A stretch of DNA of 64,000 bases, taken from contig NC_077239.1 of NCBI RefSeq assembly GCF_947179165.1, positions 31,634,134 to 31,698,133 of the forward strand. The letters are read 5' to 3'. Below the pieces are notes generated by a model. The model saw only the letters and a list, made by a program, of their open reading frames with translations, was not told where the DNA came from and did not search any database. This DNA comes from Solanum dulcamara. Taxonomy: Eukaryota > Streptophyta > Magnoliopsida > Solanales > Solanaceae. Positions 32,461 through 44,234 of the stretch are shown piece after piece; the first letter of the stretch is position 1; each line of letters starts with the position of its first letter. The translations under genes were made by a program, and so were the position numbers.

Positions 32461-33320
32461 TCTTTGGTATCTTCAGGATTTCACCTATAGAAAGGCCTAT
32501 TAGGAAATTGAGACCTAGGTACAAAGTCTATTTGGTGATCAATATCCCTCAAAGGTGGAAATCTCTTTGGAGTGTCATCAGGAAAACATATTTAAAACTC
32601 TACAAAAGAAAATAAACACTATTTGGCAAAGGAGTTAGTTGTTCTAAATTAATCAACACTTCCTTGTAAGTAGTAGTATTATGGGAAACCCTTATTTTAT
32701 AGTATTCAAACACTCTTGAGCTTTTATATAAAGACTCTCTTTTTTCTTTTCCTTTGCCTCTTTCCCCTCACCAAATTTTTATTTTTTTTACTCAAACCCT
32801 CTTTTACATATATACTTAGATTGTTGTCTCCTCTCTCTCTCTCGACTATCTTTTTTTTCTATATTTAGCCCTTTTATTTTTCTTCAACCTTACTTTTTAT
32901 CTCTCTTATTTGTTTTTTCATTATTTTGGTCAATCATTTTTTATCTTCAAACACTTGAGATGGAGCCAATGGCATAAGAGTGAACTTCTTACTATTATGT
33001 AGAAGACTACATATAGTTTCTCCCATGATGAATAGTAAAACATGAAGTGCTTGTATAGAAACTACATCACAAACAATATCATTTTCATACATACAAACAT
33101 TGAATGAAATCATGCATTATTTGTTTTTTTACTTCTCTACTATCATTCAACTATTGAACCCAATATGGGGTAGAATGTTTCATTTATGTAATTCCTAGTT
33201 TCTCCACCAAGTGTGAACTAACCACATTCACACAACTTCTCCCATAAAAAAACTATAGAATAAGTCTTTTCTCCCCATATCTAGTATGGAACAAATTCTC
33301 CCTTTACCCTTCATTAATAT
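32461..33320 (-). pseudogene. aspartic protease region of G
   Basis: The minus strand near 32940-33120 gives YENDIVCDVVSIQALHVLL and KKFTLMPLAPSQV, matching the second half of the CRM-like protease segment (VLCDVVPMQAxHILLGRPW ... YxLxPLxPxQV). The active-site stretch upstream has decayed. The region 32460-32930 is the protease/RT linker and is low in complexity, with CT-rich tracts. Confidence 0.65.
33316..33320. other. target-site duplication of F, left copy (AATAT)
   Basis: Partner AATAC at 61670-61674, one difference. Confidence 0.7.
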
Positions 33321-33350
33321 TGTTACGATCCAAGCTAGGCCCTAGGTGTG
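33321..33350 (-). repeat. solo LTR F, first 30 bp
   Basis: TGTTACGATCCAAGCTAGGC and the next ten bases resemble the 3' end (reversed) of LTRs of A and C (TGTCATGACCCGAACTAGGA). The remainder of F is at 59439-61669, on the far side of D. Confidence 0.75.
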
Positions 33351-33907
33351 TGTAACACCCTTGAAGTCCCTAACGTGAACTAACTATAAAAAGTCAGAGA
33401 AGTTGCAGAATATACTGACTACAAGACTCTTTCATGGGTAGTGGTCTGCTCCACGGCTCGTAGAAAGGGCCCGTGAAGATGACTGAATTCAGGGGAAGAA
33501 AAGGAAAGGCACCATAGAGGGCTCTATGATCGGTGTTTGATATTATAGACCGTGAATCCATCTATGGAATTAACCCCCATGTCTCGAGACAACCACGAGA
33601 GGGATCCATGAACCATAATGGTCTTCACAGACTGTGAAAGGGTTCATAAAGCCCAACCTCTCCACAATCTTGGGATGGGTCGATCTCACGAAGGCTTCCA
33701 CAGTCCATAGTGACCACTACGGACCATGGTGGCCTCCGTAAAGCCGACCCCTTACATGAGTTTAAGTCCAAGACAATGGTCATTCATCACGCATTGTGGT
33801 GATCTATACAGACTATTTTGGCAGTCCATAAAAGTGCCCAACTCAGTTTTAATAAAGGGTATTTTGGTCTTTTTCCAACTAAACCTTGCATATTTAGGGA
33901 CCAGAAA
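33351..33907 (+). repeat. 5' LTR of D, left part
   Basis: Starts TGTAACACCCTTGAAG. It contains decayed CACGGTCCGTG-like dyads (CATAGTGACCACTACGGACC region) and ends at CCAGAAA, where C is inserted. The text continues in sense at 41182 (ATATCATTCC). Confidence 0.8.
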
Positions 33908-35983
33908 TGTCATGACCCGAACTAGGACCTAGTTGTAACACGGCAATCAGGATGCGAGGGACCCCAACCATAAGTCATCTTAGCATACATCATATACATA
34001 AGGTAAATAAAATGATAAAGATAAGTGGAAGTAATCATCACAAGGGAATGAGACTAAGGGATATCAACTCTATAAATGTCTAACCGGACTACAACATAAT
34101 ATCATCTAAATATGGCTCTCATCTAGTCTTTGACTGGGGCTTAAGACAACCTCCTAGCTAACCCTAACAAAAGAAGAAAGCCAAAACCATAGCAACATGA
34201 ATAAAAGTCCTATCCTTGATAGAATAAGGACTCACCAACTTCTTTGAAATCTAAAGCAAACTCTAGCCATAAGTGGGGTGATCGTGAGTGTCATCCGTCC
34301 CTACATCATGAAACAATGTAGGCAAAATATGTGTTAGTACATTTGAATGTACTAAGTATGTGAGGTATGCATGAACAAGTAATTAGTGTAATCAATATGC
34401 CATAGGATGCATGACCAATCATAATGAACATAAGTATAGTTTAAAAGTTATTTAAATCATAAGAAACTCTTGGTCAATGCATATCATAAAACTTTATGAT
34501 AAACTCATAACTTGACATCTCCTAACTTTAACTTTAACTTGTGTGGGATAGTTCCATTAAATGACAACTAAGGCCATGCTAGTTATTACATGGAATTTGA
34601 TGACTCCTGCATCGAGACAGGCCGATGACTCCTACATCAAAATAGGAGAGGCTACCTTGCCAGGGCATATTCACAAAATAACTCAACTCAACTCAACTGT
34701 ACTATATTAGGATCCTCTAGCTAGGCCATAAAGGAAAACTACGTAGGAAACGTAGTTTGGGACTTTAGGTTGCTACTAGGATTTCTTTGGGTAACTAACT
34801 GTTTTATCGGACTGAACCCCACCTAGAAGTCCTATCGGTGCTTTGTTAATATCCCAATGGAAACTCAATAACATGATCATAACATGGTAGGAAAAGATAG
34901 TAACTGTCTATCAATCTATATTTAAAATATATTAGAAATAACTCATCTATTTAGTGATTCATAAGAATCCATAACTTCGGTGAGAATTGTCCTTATCACC
35001 ATCTTTAAACATATTTTGATCTTAACTCTGATCATCATCATAATTTTAACTTTAGAAACATAAATTTCAACTTTAACTCATATAAAACCTTTATTGAAAA
35101 TTATTTAACTCATGATCAACTCATAAACTCATTTAAATTCATAATTATAGTTTGAAAATATAGCTTTATGCATGAGCATCTATAAATCAAATTGAAATCA
35201 TGTAATTCATATGAGAACATGCATATAAAGATCATTGATAACATTTAAAATAAAATAAAATCAGCCTAATGTAATTCATCAAAACTAGGGTTCATAATCA
35301 ATTGTAAATTGAATGAAAACTTGAGAAATCTTTGGGACTTCGTGGGTGAAAAGAGCCCATGAATCAATCCCCACATACTTGAGTAAGAAGACAAAATAAT
35401 TTGGAAGAATTTGAGAATTTTGATGGAGATCTTGAGTGAATTTCTTGGAAGTCTTCAATGGAGTCCTTGAAAGCCTCTTGTAGAGAAGAAATATTTGACT
35501 AGGTGAGTTGTAGAAGAATGAATAGAACTAAGGGTTTAGGTTAGTTTATAGAGTATAAGTAGGACCTAAAAACATCCAACTTCATTCACTAACAACTAGG
35601 GAAGTCTAAACTTCCCTTACTTAAAAATTGAATTCAGATAAAAAACTTTGCATAGGTCCGCGATGCGGAGCTGCTCTGGATAGGCTATTTTTTAGCGAAT
35701 GAGATTTTGGCCAAATTTTGACTCAAGAAAAATTACACTGAACAGGAAAAAGTGGGCGACACGGAGATGCCGCGCACCTCACTGTTTTGTGCAATTTTGA
35801 CAAAATTCATCTTTTGATACACGAGTCCTAAAAATCCACCGATACCATTTTCCCGTAGATTTTGACCCCTTGATCGACATTTCAGATTCGAATTTACCAA
35901 AAATAATAAGAATAATGCATTACAATAGTTGCCTATTCCCAAGGCATTTTTAAGGCACTTATGAACATTTTGAGGAATGTTAC
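33908..35983 (-). repeat. 3' LTR of C
   Basis: 2076 bp. Contains the perfect-arm palindrome at 34334-34355 and the dyad TCCGCGATGCGGA at 35657-35669. Confidence 0.88.
34334..34355. promoter_or_regulatory. conserved LTR palindrome (C, 3' LTR), perfect arms
   Basis: Arms TTAGTACATT and AATGTACTAA separated by two bases. Same dyad in four other LTRs of this window. Function unknown. Confidence 0.5.
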
Positions 35984-36000
35984 AATATCTCCCCCTTGGG
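35984..36000 (-). other. polypurine tract of C
   Basis: On the minus strand CCCAAGGGGGAGATAT directly before the 3' LTR. Confidence 0.8.
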
Positions 36001-36700
36001 AACTTTGGTCCTCGAATGAGATTCAACTAATATGGGAAGGACATGGGAAAGAGGACTAGCAACCCAACATGTACATGAGGACACTTTGAAAATGCATAGA
36101 ACATGTAAACTTCAACTTAATATAAAATCATGACTTTGATATCAACTCTTTCATGAACATGCATGAATATGAATGACATAAGATGAAATGAATATGTAAG
36201 AGTTCAATTTATCTCGAATTAGAACAACTTATTACTTTAGGCCTGAGTAGAGGGAAAGAGATACGGGTATCTTTTTATCATAACCACCTCCGCCTCCCAA
36301 GTAGCACTTTCTACTTGTCGATTCCTCCATAACACTTTGACGGACACAACTTCTTTGTTTCTTAACTTCTTAACTTGCCGGTCTAATATTTCCACTGGAA
36401 CTTCTTCATAAGTCAAATTTTCCTCAACACTTAAATGTTTCTATGGCATAATAGAGTTTGGATCACCCACATGAAACACCGAGTGAACCATATCTAACTG
36501 AAATGTCAAATCTAACTCATAAGCTACTTTGCCAACACGTCTTAATACCTTGTAAGGTCCAACATATCTAGGAATTTATTTCCCTTTCATGCCAAAATGC
36601 ATTACACCCTTCATGGGTGAAATCTTCAAATAGACCCAATCATCCACTTCAAATTCAAGCTCTTTTATCCTATCATCGGAATAGGAATTTTTGATGACTT
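36001..36700 (-). pseudogene. integrase C-terminus and chromodomain of C
   Basis: Minus-strand pieces near 36240-36680 encode the module after the catalytic core: VYLKISPMKGVM, YVGPYKVLRRVGKVAYELDL-like, and the chromodomain part VKVLWRNRQVESATWEAEVV. The segment keeps the order seen in A, with stops. Confidence 0.75.
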
Positions 36701-37454
36701 TGAGCTATTTTCAACCTCTCCTTTATGAGTCTTACATTCTCCATTTAATTTATAATCAAATATGGACCAATCAAGGCTATCTCACCATTTGCAAACCATC
36801 CCACGGGGATCTACATCTTCCCATACAAAGCTTCGAAAGGAGCCATTTAGATGCTAGAGTGATAACTATTATTATAAGAAAACTAAATCAATGGCAAATG
36901 TTCATCCCAACTTCCTTTAAAATTAATAACATATGCCTTTAGCATATCCTCTAGAGTTTGGATCATTCTTTCAGCTTGACCTTTGGTTTGCGGGTGAAAA
37001 GCGGTACATAACTTAACCTTTATACCAAAACCTTTAAATGACCTCCAAAAGTATGAAGGGAACACCATGAAGTCTTAGAAACTCACATACATACAACTTA
37101 GCATAATTTTCGGCACTATAGAAAGTCGTAACAAGTAGAAAATAAGCCGACTTGGTCATCCACTCTACAATAACCCAAATTGAATCATGTTGCTTCTTAG
37201 TACGAGGTAAACCCTTTACAAAATCCATAGTTGCATCTTTCCATTTCATATAGGAATTTCAATATCTTGAGCTAGACGTCCCGGTTTTTGATGCTCAACT
37301 TTAACTTGTTGATAATTTGGACACGTAGCTACAAACTCTGCTATTTACTTCTTTATTCCATTCCACCAATAAACTTCTCTCAAATCATGATACATCTTGG
37401 TAGACCCTAGATGAATCGAGTATTGGGAATTATGGGTCTCATTTAATATCAACT
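36701..37454 (-). pseudogene. integrase of C
   Basis: 37034-37249 reads KDATMDFVKGLPRTKKQHDS followed by IWVIVEWMTKSAYF and KLYVCEFLRLHGVPF. 36883-37068 overlaps it in another frame with KLCTAFHPQTKGQAERMIQT, LEDMLKAYVINF and WDEHLPL (third catalytic residue region, glutamate in QAER). The second aspartate (ISDR) is lost at the frameshift between the two. The H2C2 finger is at 37300-37450 (STKMYHDLREVYWW..., CPNYQQVKV; one Cys replaced by Tyr). Confidence 0.85.
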
Positions 37455-37815
37455 CTCTTGAAACTCTTGATCAAGAAGTCATTAATATCCTACTACAATC
37501 ACTTACATACTTACAACTACACATTTAAACCTACTATTCTAACCACTTTATGGCTTCCTTGAAGTCAACATCACTTAAGAAGATGTCTACCTTAGCATCT
37601 TTATATCCTCATTGGTATTAACTCCTACCAAAGGTCACACCAATATACTCTTACCTACCTATTTCACACAACAAGGTCTCATATAGATCTTCCTCCATGT
37701 CTATAACCTTAAATGGACCAAGCATAACATAATTATCACAATAGGGAACACCTATTCTTCCCTTAATCTTTCCTAACTCATCCATCAAGAGGTATGTGCT
37801 TTACTCAATATTATT
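37455..37815 (-). other. unidentified insert in C, with a 46-codon open stretch
   Basis: Compared with element A, C carries about 360 extra bases between the RNase H tether and the zinc finger. Element A goes straight from GATTAAGAGAG to TTGATACTGAATG. On the minus strand, from about 37782, a reading beginning MDELGKIKGRIGVPYCDNYV and continuing MLGPFKVIDMEEDLYETLLC is open for 46 codons. It does not match anything I recognise. It may be a captured fragment or filler DNA. Confidence 0.4.
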
Positions 37816-38307
37816 TCTCTTAGTCCATAAACATTTGGAACACAAAACCAACTTTGGCAACAAAATACTCCATCTCCCCCTTAGGAGAAATCCTCAACGG
37901 CTTTTTCAATAACCGACTTCTTTAATTCAACCAACATTAGATCTTGGCCTTGACATCTACTACAAGAGACAATTCCGAACTATTACGAACAAGAACACCT
38001 CCATCATTGCATTCAACCAAACGCACACCTAAATGTGCCAACCTTTGAACATCTTTAATCAATTCTCTCTTATCTTCTTTAGCATGTGCCACACTACTCA
38101 TGGACAATCTACTTAGTGCATCGACAATCACATTAGCTTTTCCCGGATGATACAACACATTTATATAATAATATTTCAACAATTCAATACATCTCCTTTA
38201 TCGAAGGTTTAAATCTTTTTTCTTAACCACATATTGTAGACTCTTGTAATCAGTGAAAACATCCATATGGACAACATAGTGATAGTGTCTTCTCAATTTT
38301 AAAGAAA
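37816..38307 (-). pseudogene. RNase H end of C
   Basis: The minus strand reads DVFTDYKSLQYVVKKKDLNL, then 37937-38182 is open with INVLYHPGKANVIVDALSRL, DVQRLAHLGVRLV and GGVLVRNSSELSLVVDVKAK. The N-terminal RNase H residues are deleted together with the RT palm end. Confidence 0.85.
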
Positions 38308-38680
38308 ATACAACCACAAAAATAACTAGGTACAGTTTAAAAATTCAATTCATCAAGTACATAAATATAGAGGGAGCATTAGGCAATCCAAATGACATAA
38401 CCAAAAACTCTAAATGTCCATACATCATTCGAAAATCCATCTTGGAAATGTCACACTCCCTCACCCTCAATTGGTGATAAACGGATCAGAGGTCAATCTT
38501 GGCAAAGTGACTTGAACCTTGGAGTTAATCAAATAAATCATCTATTCTTGGAATAAGAGACTTACTCTATATTGTGACCTTATTAAATTGTTGGTAATCT
38601 ATACACATGTGAAGTGACCCATCCTTCTTTATAACAAACAACACGGGAGCACCCCATGGTGAAATACTTGGTCTTATGAA
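38308..38680 (-). pseudogene. reverse transcriptase of C, catalytic motif deleted
   Basis: The minus strand starts [20 protein letters not shown], continues [17 protein letters not shown], a stop, DLFD and [16 protein letters not shown], and ends FIFVVVF-like at about 38308. There it jumps to RNase H without the FIDDILIYS block, so the catalytic aspartates have been deleted. Confidence 0.8.
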
Positions 38681-38731
38681 ACTCTTATTAGTATCAATCC
38701 TTCTTTGAATTTGATCTCTTCTTGGAGGCAT
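38681..38731 (-). pseudogene. gag start of C fused to RT by deletion
   Basis: ATG at 38731 (minus) begins [17 protein letters not shown], the gag N-terminus as in A (MPPRRPP). It then runs in frame into the RT block [10 protein letters not shown]. The two points lie about 1.8 kb apart in A, so a deletion joined them. The fused open frame 38567-38791 is a deletion product and should not be taken for a new gene. Confidence 0.8.
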
Positions 38732-38914
38732 CTTCTGAAAATCACAAAGAACAATCGTTCGAGGGAAAAGACCTAGAGTATGCTCTATCACACGACATGG
38801 ATCATGAAAGAAGTAAGATTTTTTCCTAAGATATTTTAAAGCCTCCTATTCATGGATGTGGCATACTTCACATCGATGAATAAGACTCTACTCAATGCGG
38901 CATGTTATACTTCC

Positions 38915-39464
38915 TAGGACTCTTCTAAACCTTGTGCTTTGATAAAAAGTTTGTCATGATCCGACCTAGGGCCTAGTCATAACACGGAGACCGGAATACG
39001 AGGGACCCTAAACATAAGCCATCTTAGCATACATCACACACATAAGGTAAAAAACATGATAAAGATAAGAGGAATTAATTATCACAAAGGAATGGGACTA
39101 AGGGAGATCAACTCTATAAACATCACACCAGACTATACTATAATATTGTCTAAATAGGTCTTTTGTCTAATCTTTGATGGGGGCTTAGGTAGGACTCTTC
39201 TAAACCTTGTGCTTTGATAAAAAGTTTGTCATGATCCGACCTAGGGCCTAGTCGTAACACGGAGACCGGAATACGAGGGACCCTAAACATAAGCCATCTT
39301 AGCATACATCACACACATAAGGTAAAAAACATGATAAAGATAAGAGGAATTAATTATCACAAAGGAATGGGACTAAGGGAGATCAACTCTATAAACATCA
39401 CACCAGACTATACTATAATATTGTCTAAATAGGTCTTTTGTCTAATCTTTGATGGGGGCTTAGG
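38915..39464. repeat. 275-bp tandem duplication across the LTR/primer-site border of C
   Basis: TAGGACTCTTCTAAACC at 38915 recurs at 39190, and LTR start TGTCATGATCC at 38952 recurs at 39227, exactly 275 bases later. The two copies look identical apart from one transition (TCATAACACGG against TCGTAACACGG). TAGG at the junction is shared by the end of one unit and the start of the next. Confidence 0.95.
38934..38951 (-). other. primer-binding site of C, decayed
   Basis: On the minus strand AACTTTTTATCAAAGCAC aligns with AACTTAGTATCAGAGCAC of A. A second copy sits at 39209-39226 because of the duplication. Confidence 0.7.
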
Positions 39465-41181
39465 AAAACCTCATAGCTCACCCTACAAAAGAAGAGAGTC
39501 AAAACCATACAAAAATAAATAAAAGTCATGTCCTCGATAGAATGGACTCACCAACTTCTTTGAAATCTAAAGCAAACTCTAGGGACGAGTGGGGTAATCG
39601 TGAGTGTCATCCGTCCTTACATTATGAGACAATGTAGGAAAAATATGTGTTAGTATATTTAAATGTACTAAGTGTGTGAGGTATGCATGAACAAGTAAAG
39701 AATGTAATCAATATGTCATAGGAGGCATGACCAATCATAATGAACATGAGTATAGTTTAAAAGCAATGTAAATCTTAAGAAACTCTTAGTCAATGCATAT
39801 CAAAAAACTTTATCATAAACTCATAACTTGACATCTCATAACTTCAACTTCAACTTGTGTGGGATAGGACCATTAACCGACAACTAAAATTATGTGAGCT
39901 ATTACATGGAATCCGATGAATCCTACATCGAGACTGACCAACGACTCCTGCATCGAACAGGGGAGTCTACCTTACCAGGGCATACTCCAAAAATAATTCA
40001 ACTCAACTCAGCTGTTCTATATGTGGATCCACTAGCTAGGACATGAATGCAACCTACATGGACAACGTAGTTTGGGACTTTAGGTTGCTACTAGGATTTC
40101 TTTGGGTAACTAAATATGTTACTTGATTGAACCTCACCTAGAAGTCCTCTCGGTGCTTAGTCAATATCCAAACTGAAACTCATAAACATGATCATAACAT
40201 GGTAGGGAAAGATAGTAATTACCTATCAATTCATCTTTAAAATATATTTGGAATAGCTCACCTATTTAGTGATTCATAAGAATCCATAACTTCGGTAAAA
40301 ACTGTCCTTATCATCATTTTTAAACATCTTTTGATCTTATCTCTGATCATCATCATAATTTTATCTTTAGAATCATAAATATCCACTTTAACTCATATAA
40401 AACTTTCAGTGAAAATAATTTAACTCATGATCAACTCATAATTATAGCTTGAAAATATAGATTTATGCATGGGCATCTATAAATCAACTTGAAACCATAC
40501 AATTCATATGATAACATGCATATAAAGATCATTGATAACATTTAAAAATGAAATCAAATCACCCCAATAAAATTTATCAAAACTAGGGTTCATAAATCAA
40601 TTGTAAATTGAATGAAAACTTGAGAAATCTTTGGGACTTTATGGGTGAAAAGAGCATATAAATCAATCCCCACATACCTTGAGTGAGAAGACAAAAGAAT
40701 TTGAAAGAATTTGAGAATTTTGATCATGAGCTTGAGTGTATTTCTTGGAAGTCTTTAATGGAATCCTTGAGAGCCTCTTTTGCAGAAAATAATATTTGAG
40801 TAGGTGAATTGTAGAAAAATAAATGGAATTAAGGGTTTATGGTTGTTTATAGAGTAGAATTATGCCTTAAAAACATCCAGGTTCATTAAATAACAACTAG
40901 AAAATAGTCTAAAGTTCCCATACTTAAAAACTAAATTCGGACAAAAAACTTTTCCCAAGTCTGCGATGCGGAGCTGCTCCCGGGTAGGTCAATTTTTACC
41001 GAATGAGATTTTAGCCAGATTTTGACTCGGGACCAGAAACATGTGTGAGATACGAGGCTTCCTTGCACCCTACTATTTTGTGCAATTTTTGAGAAAAATT
41101 TAGTTTTCGATACACAAGTCCTAAAAGTGCTATTCCGAAGACATTATTAAGTCACTTATGAGAGTTTTGAGGAATATTACA
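38952..41181 (-). repeat. 5' LTR of C
   Basis: 2230 bp including the 275-bp duplication. Palindrome TTAGTATATT/AATGTACTAA at 39650-39671. Collinear with the 3' LTR, around 9 percent different over about 300 bases by eye. Confidence 0.88.
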
Positions 41182-41469
41182 AAATATCATTCCTTTCACA
41201 TACCCAATAGGGTTTTCCTCTCATTCACACTTGTATTTTTTTTAGAAGAGCTATTGGAGAAAAGAAAGAAAGCTAGGGTTCAAGGGTTTTCATGTGATTC
41301 CTTAAAGTCTTGATTGTTTCTTAGATTTATAGGTATGTAAGCTAATCACAATGTTATATTGAGTTCTTCCACGTGACATACATATTACTTTTGTCATAAT
41401 TGAGAATTTGGTTTGAATCTAATCCTGTTTGACATGAGTTTGTGACTTATTATGTAATTCCTTATCGAG

Positions 41470-41522
<53 letters not shown>

Positions 41523-42816
41523 ATTGATTCTTATGATTTGAGTTCATAATTGACTGTTCATGATTTCATTACCATGAACCCCTGCTGAGTTGATGATTTT
41601 TGCAATATATGCTTTTATTTTGAGATGAGGAGAATAATTTTTATGCATTTAAATTATTGTGAATTTTAAACAGAGTCTATGTATATTTTATTGAGGTTTG
41701 AAATAGCATGAGCATTGAGTCTAAATGACTTAAGGATTGAGTTATATGGTTGATTTGATATAGAATCTTGAGGAGTTATGAATGAGTCGAATGCATGGTT
41801 TACACATAAGAGTTTGGTGATTCAGATGAGTTGAGATTTATAAGAGTCCAATGAGACTAAATGAGTTTATTTGATTATAATGATTGAGTATATGAGCATA
41901 TTTAGTCTCTTGGGAGTAGTATTGGATAAAAATTTAGGTAATATTAAATCACAACTAGAATGCCATAAACTACGTAACTAGCGTAGGATAGAGGTCATGC
42001 CTCTCAATTCCAAAAATGATGGACTTTGATTGAATGGGTATCCATTGAGTTGATTGTCCCTTATGCTGGTAAGGTATTGGACGACTGCGGCAACAACAGT
42101 GCAAAGCGATGTATCATCACTAGCTCATCAATGATGGTTGACAGTTAAAGGAACTCCCTTGAAATGAATGGTTTGATTTGGTTGAGGTTCATATCATGGA
42201 GTCTTCTTTCAAAGCTTCTTTACTATAAACTTGCATAATATTTTGAGTTGATTTGAGTTACCTATGAGTTGAGTTCCTTGAGTTGAGTCTTTCGTGTTGA
42301 GTTTCCTTGAATGTTGAATTTTTGAATTGTGTTTCCTTTAGATATTTTACATATTTTTACATTTCCTGTACTGACACCATTTGGCATAAATCATTTCATG
42401 ATGCAGATATGAGTACTAGAGATCATCAACAGGTGCTTCGTTGAAGATCCTTTCCTTTCTGATAGTGGTGAGACCTCTTTGCTTCTGGAGGGATCATATT
42501 TATTTCAGTTATTTTTTTGAGTATTACCTTTTTGAGGTAGTCACGGGCTTGTTTCGACTCCTTTTGAATAGTTGATATAGGCTTCACAGATAGAGTTGAA
42601 GTCGAGTTAGATTGGTATATTCAGAGTCTATTTTAAATCATATTTTCAGTATTGAGTTATGAGATTAATTTGGCTATTAAATTTATTCCTTATTTAAGTT
42701 ATATTAAGTCTTTCACTAATATGATTGAATGAGGAAATGAACCAAGTGGTTCGCTTGGGGCTAGCAATGGTCTCCGAGTGCTGGCCACACCTAGTGTACC
42801 CTCTCATGGCATGAAA
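41182..42816 (+). repeat. 5' LTR of D, right part
   Basis: Resumes the LTR after C and ends CTCATGGCATGAAA (TGACA expected). Contains a (TA)n tract. Collinear from about 41710 with the 3' LTR remnant at 58341-59438. Confidence 0.82.
41471..41519. repeat. (TA)n microsatellite, about 24 units
   Basis: Uninterrupted TA run inside the 5' LTR of D. Confidence 0.97.
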
Positions 42817-42819
42817 AAA

Positions 42820-42832
42820 TTGGTATCAAAGT
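42820..42832 (+). other. primer-binding site of D
   Basis: TTGGTATCAAAGT just after the LTR; TTGGTATCAGAGC expected for the initiator tRNA-Met primer. Confidence 0.85.
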
Positions 42833-43019
42833 ACAAAGTTCAAGAGTCCTAGGGTGTCAATGAAGACATGTCTAGTAGAGTCTTGTTTATGAGTGTATCA
42901 TGCACCACACTTACAATCAGGAGGCTATAGGACATTATAAATTATTTCCCTTCTTTTATAGTTGAGCTTGTGCGATAGAGTTTAAACTCTATAAAAGTTC
43001 TTTCCTAATTCGTACGTTT

Positions 43020-44220
43020 ACGTGTTTGCAGATAATGCTTTATAAATATACTGGTTGTATGAGGAATGGCACCAGCATTGAGGTTCCACAGTTTGAGATA
43101 ACCTCACCTTCTAGAGTGAGGACTATGGGCTGACTTGCCTAATCTACAAAGGAACCCCAAATGCCTACTACTCAGCTGGTTCCTACTTTGAAGGCAGATT
43201 TCAAAGAAGCAATTACTATTCTCACTCAGTTGATAGCAGCTCAGAATGGTAACCAGAGTTCACTAGCTCCCAAATCTAGCTCCCAAGAGTTGTCAGCTTG
43301 AGTGAGGATCCAATATTTCATAAGAATGAGTCCACCAGTCTTCATGTGTTCTAAGGTTGAAGAGGACCCCAAAACTTTATCATTGAGATGTGGAAAATTC
43401 TGAAAGTGATGTTTGCTACTGAAGTTGAGGGAGTTGAGTTGGTTTCTTATCAGCTCAAGGATGTGGAAAATATTTGGTACAACAAATGGGAGGAAAGAAG
43501 AGGTGAGGATGTTGATCCTGCTCTTTCGGATGAGTTTGAGGGTGTTTTCCTTGATCATTTCTTTACCAAATAATTGAGGGAAGCCAAGGTTGAAGAGTTT
43601 GTGAACCTATAATAAGAGGGAATGAAAGTGAAGGAGTATGGTCTTAAGTTCATCCATCTATCCAAACATGCTGCATAAATGATGAGAAAGTTTTTCTCCG
43701 GCCTGGGAAAATATGTGAAGAAGGATTTTAAGGCCTCATTATTGATTTCTAGCATGGATATTTCCAATCTTATGGTGTATTCTCAGAAAGTATAGGATAA
43801 TAAGAAGAAAGATAGAGAGGAGAACTTTAGCAAGAAAGCCAAATCAACTGGTCAAGAGAATGAGTAGAAGCAAGAAAAGGGCAATAGGTCCTTCATTCAA
43901 AAAAGGTCATCTAACTATGCTCCATCACCAGCCTGTACATATGCACCCAGTTACAGGTATGGACAAAAGTCATAGAGCCATTAGAACCTAGGGTTCTAAA
44001 TCCTAATGGAGTATGGCTCAAGGCTCGAAAAAGAAGCCACCTTGCAGAAACTGTGGTAAATTCCATTTGGAAGAATGTATAGAGGGAACCAATGGATTCT
44101 ACAAATGTGTCAATTTACGAGAGAGTGTCTAATGTAGGGAAACAGAGCCAATCGTCTTCTACGGTACCACTAGCTTGAGGTAATCAGAAAGGTACCTTTA
44201 GGGTATAGATGGAGGTTCAA
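43020..44220 (+). pseudogene. gag of D
   Basis: 43388-43573 reads MWKILKVMFATEVEGVELVS, YQLKDVENIWYNKWEERRGE and FEGVFLDHFFTK, the conserved capsid segment of chromovirus gag. After a stop come EAKVEEFVN and MKVEYG-like pieces. Near 44035 the zinc knuckle begins PPCRNCGKFHLEEC and continues GTNGFYKC. Multiple stops; no clear initiator near 43035, where the expected ATGCC start has decayed. Confidence 0.85.
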
Positions 44221-44234
44221 ACCGTCTGTACACT

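Larger units (their letters stand above)
29644..33320 (-). mobile_element. chromovirus G (CRM-like), 3' segment: protease to integrase
   Basis: A minus-strand gypsy pol gene, cut on the left by the CACTA end and on the right by solo LTR F. Its protein signatures (KERFPSKRKTKL with [30 protein letters not shown] with [12 protein letters not shown], and HPIPRLDDILDQL) differ from A-E and resemble CRM-type or related chromoviruses. The 5' part is at 61670-63590. It is the oldest layer in the right half of the window because the other elements there sit inside it. Confidence 0.85.
33908..41181 (-). mobile_element. Ty3/gypsy chromovirus C, minus strand (7.3 kb)
   Basis: 3' LTR 33908-35983, internal 35984-38951, 5' LTR 38952-41181. 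The borders TGTCATGACCC...TGTTACA and TGTCATGATCC...ATTACA pair well. The left flank ends AGAAA and the right flank begins AAATATC, consistent with an AGAAA target duplication that lost two bases on the right. The internal region is only 3 kb because gag, protease and the first part of RT are deleted, and a second deletion removes the RT catalytic motif. A 275-bp tandem duplication spans the 5' LTR border. Confidence 0.9.

Noticed and set aside
35733..36026. 97-codon minus-strand frame
   Set aside because: It crosses the LTR/polypurine tract border of C and has no pol motif.
38567..38791. 74-codon protein starting MIEHTLG
   Set aside because: It is a deletion product joining gag and RT of element C, not a separate gene.
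33903..41186. perfect target duplication for element C
   Set aside because: Left flank AGAAA and right flank AAATA do not match exactly; the insertion is supported by the rejoined LTR D instead, with two bases presumed lost.
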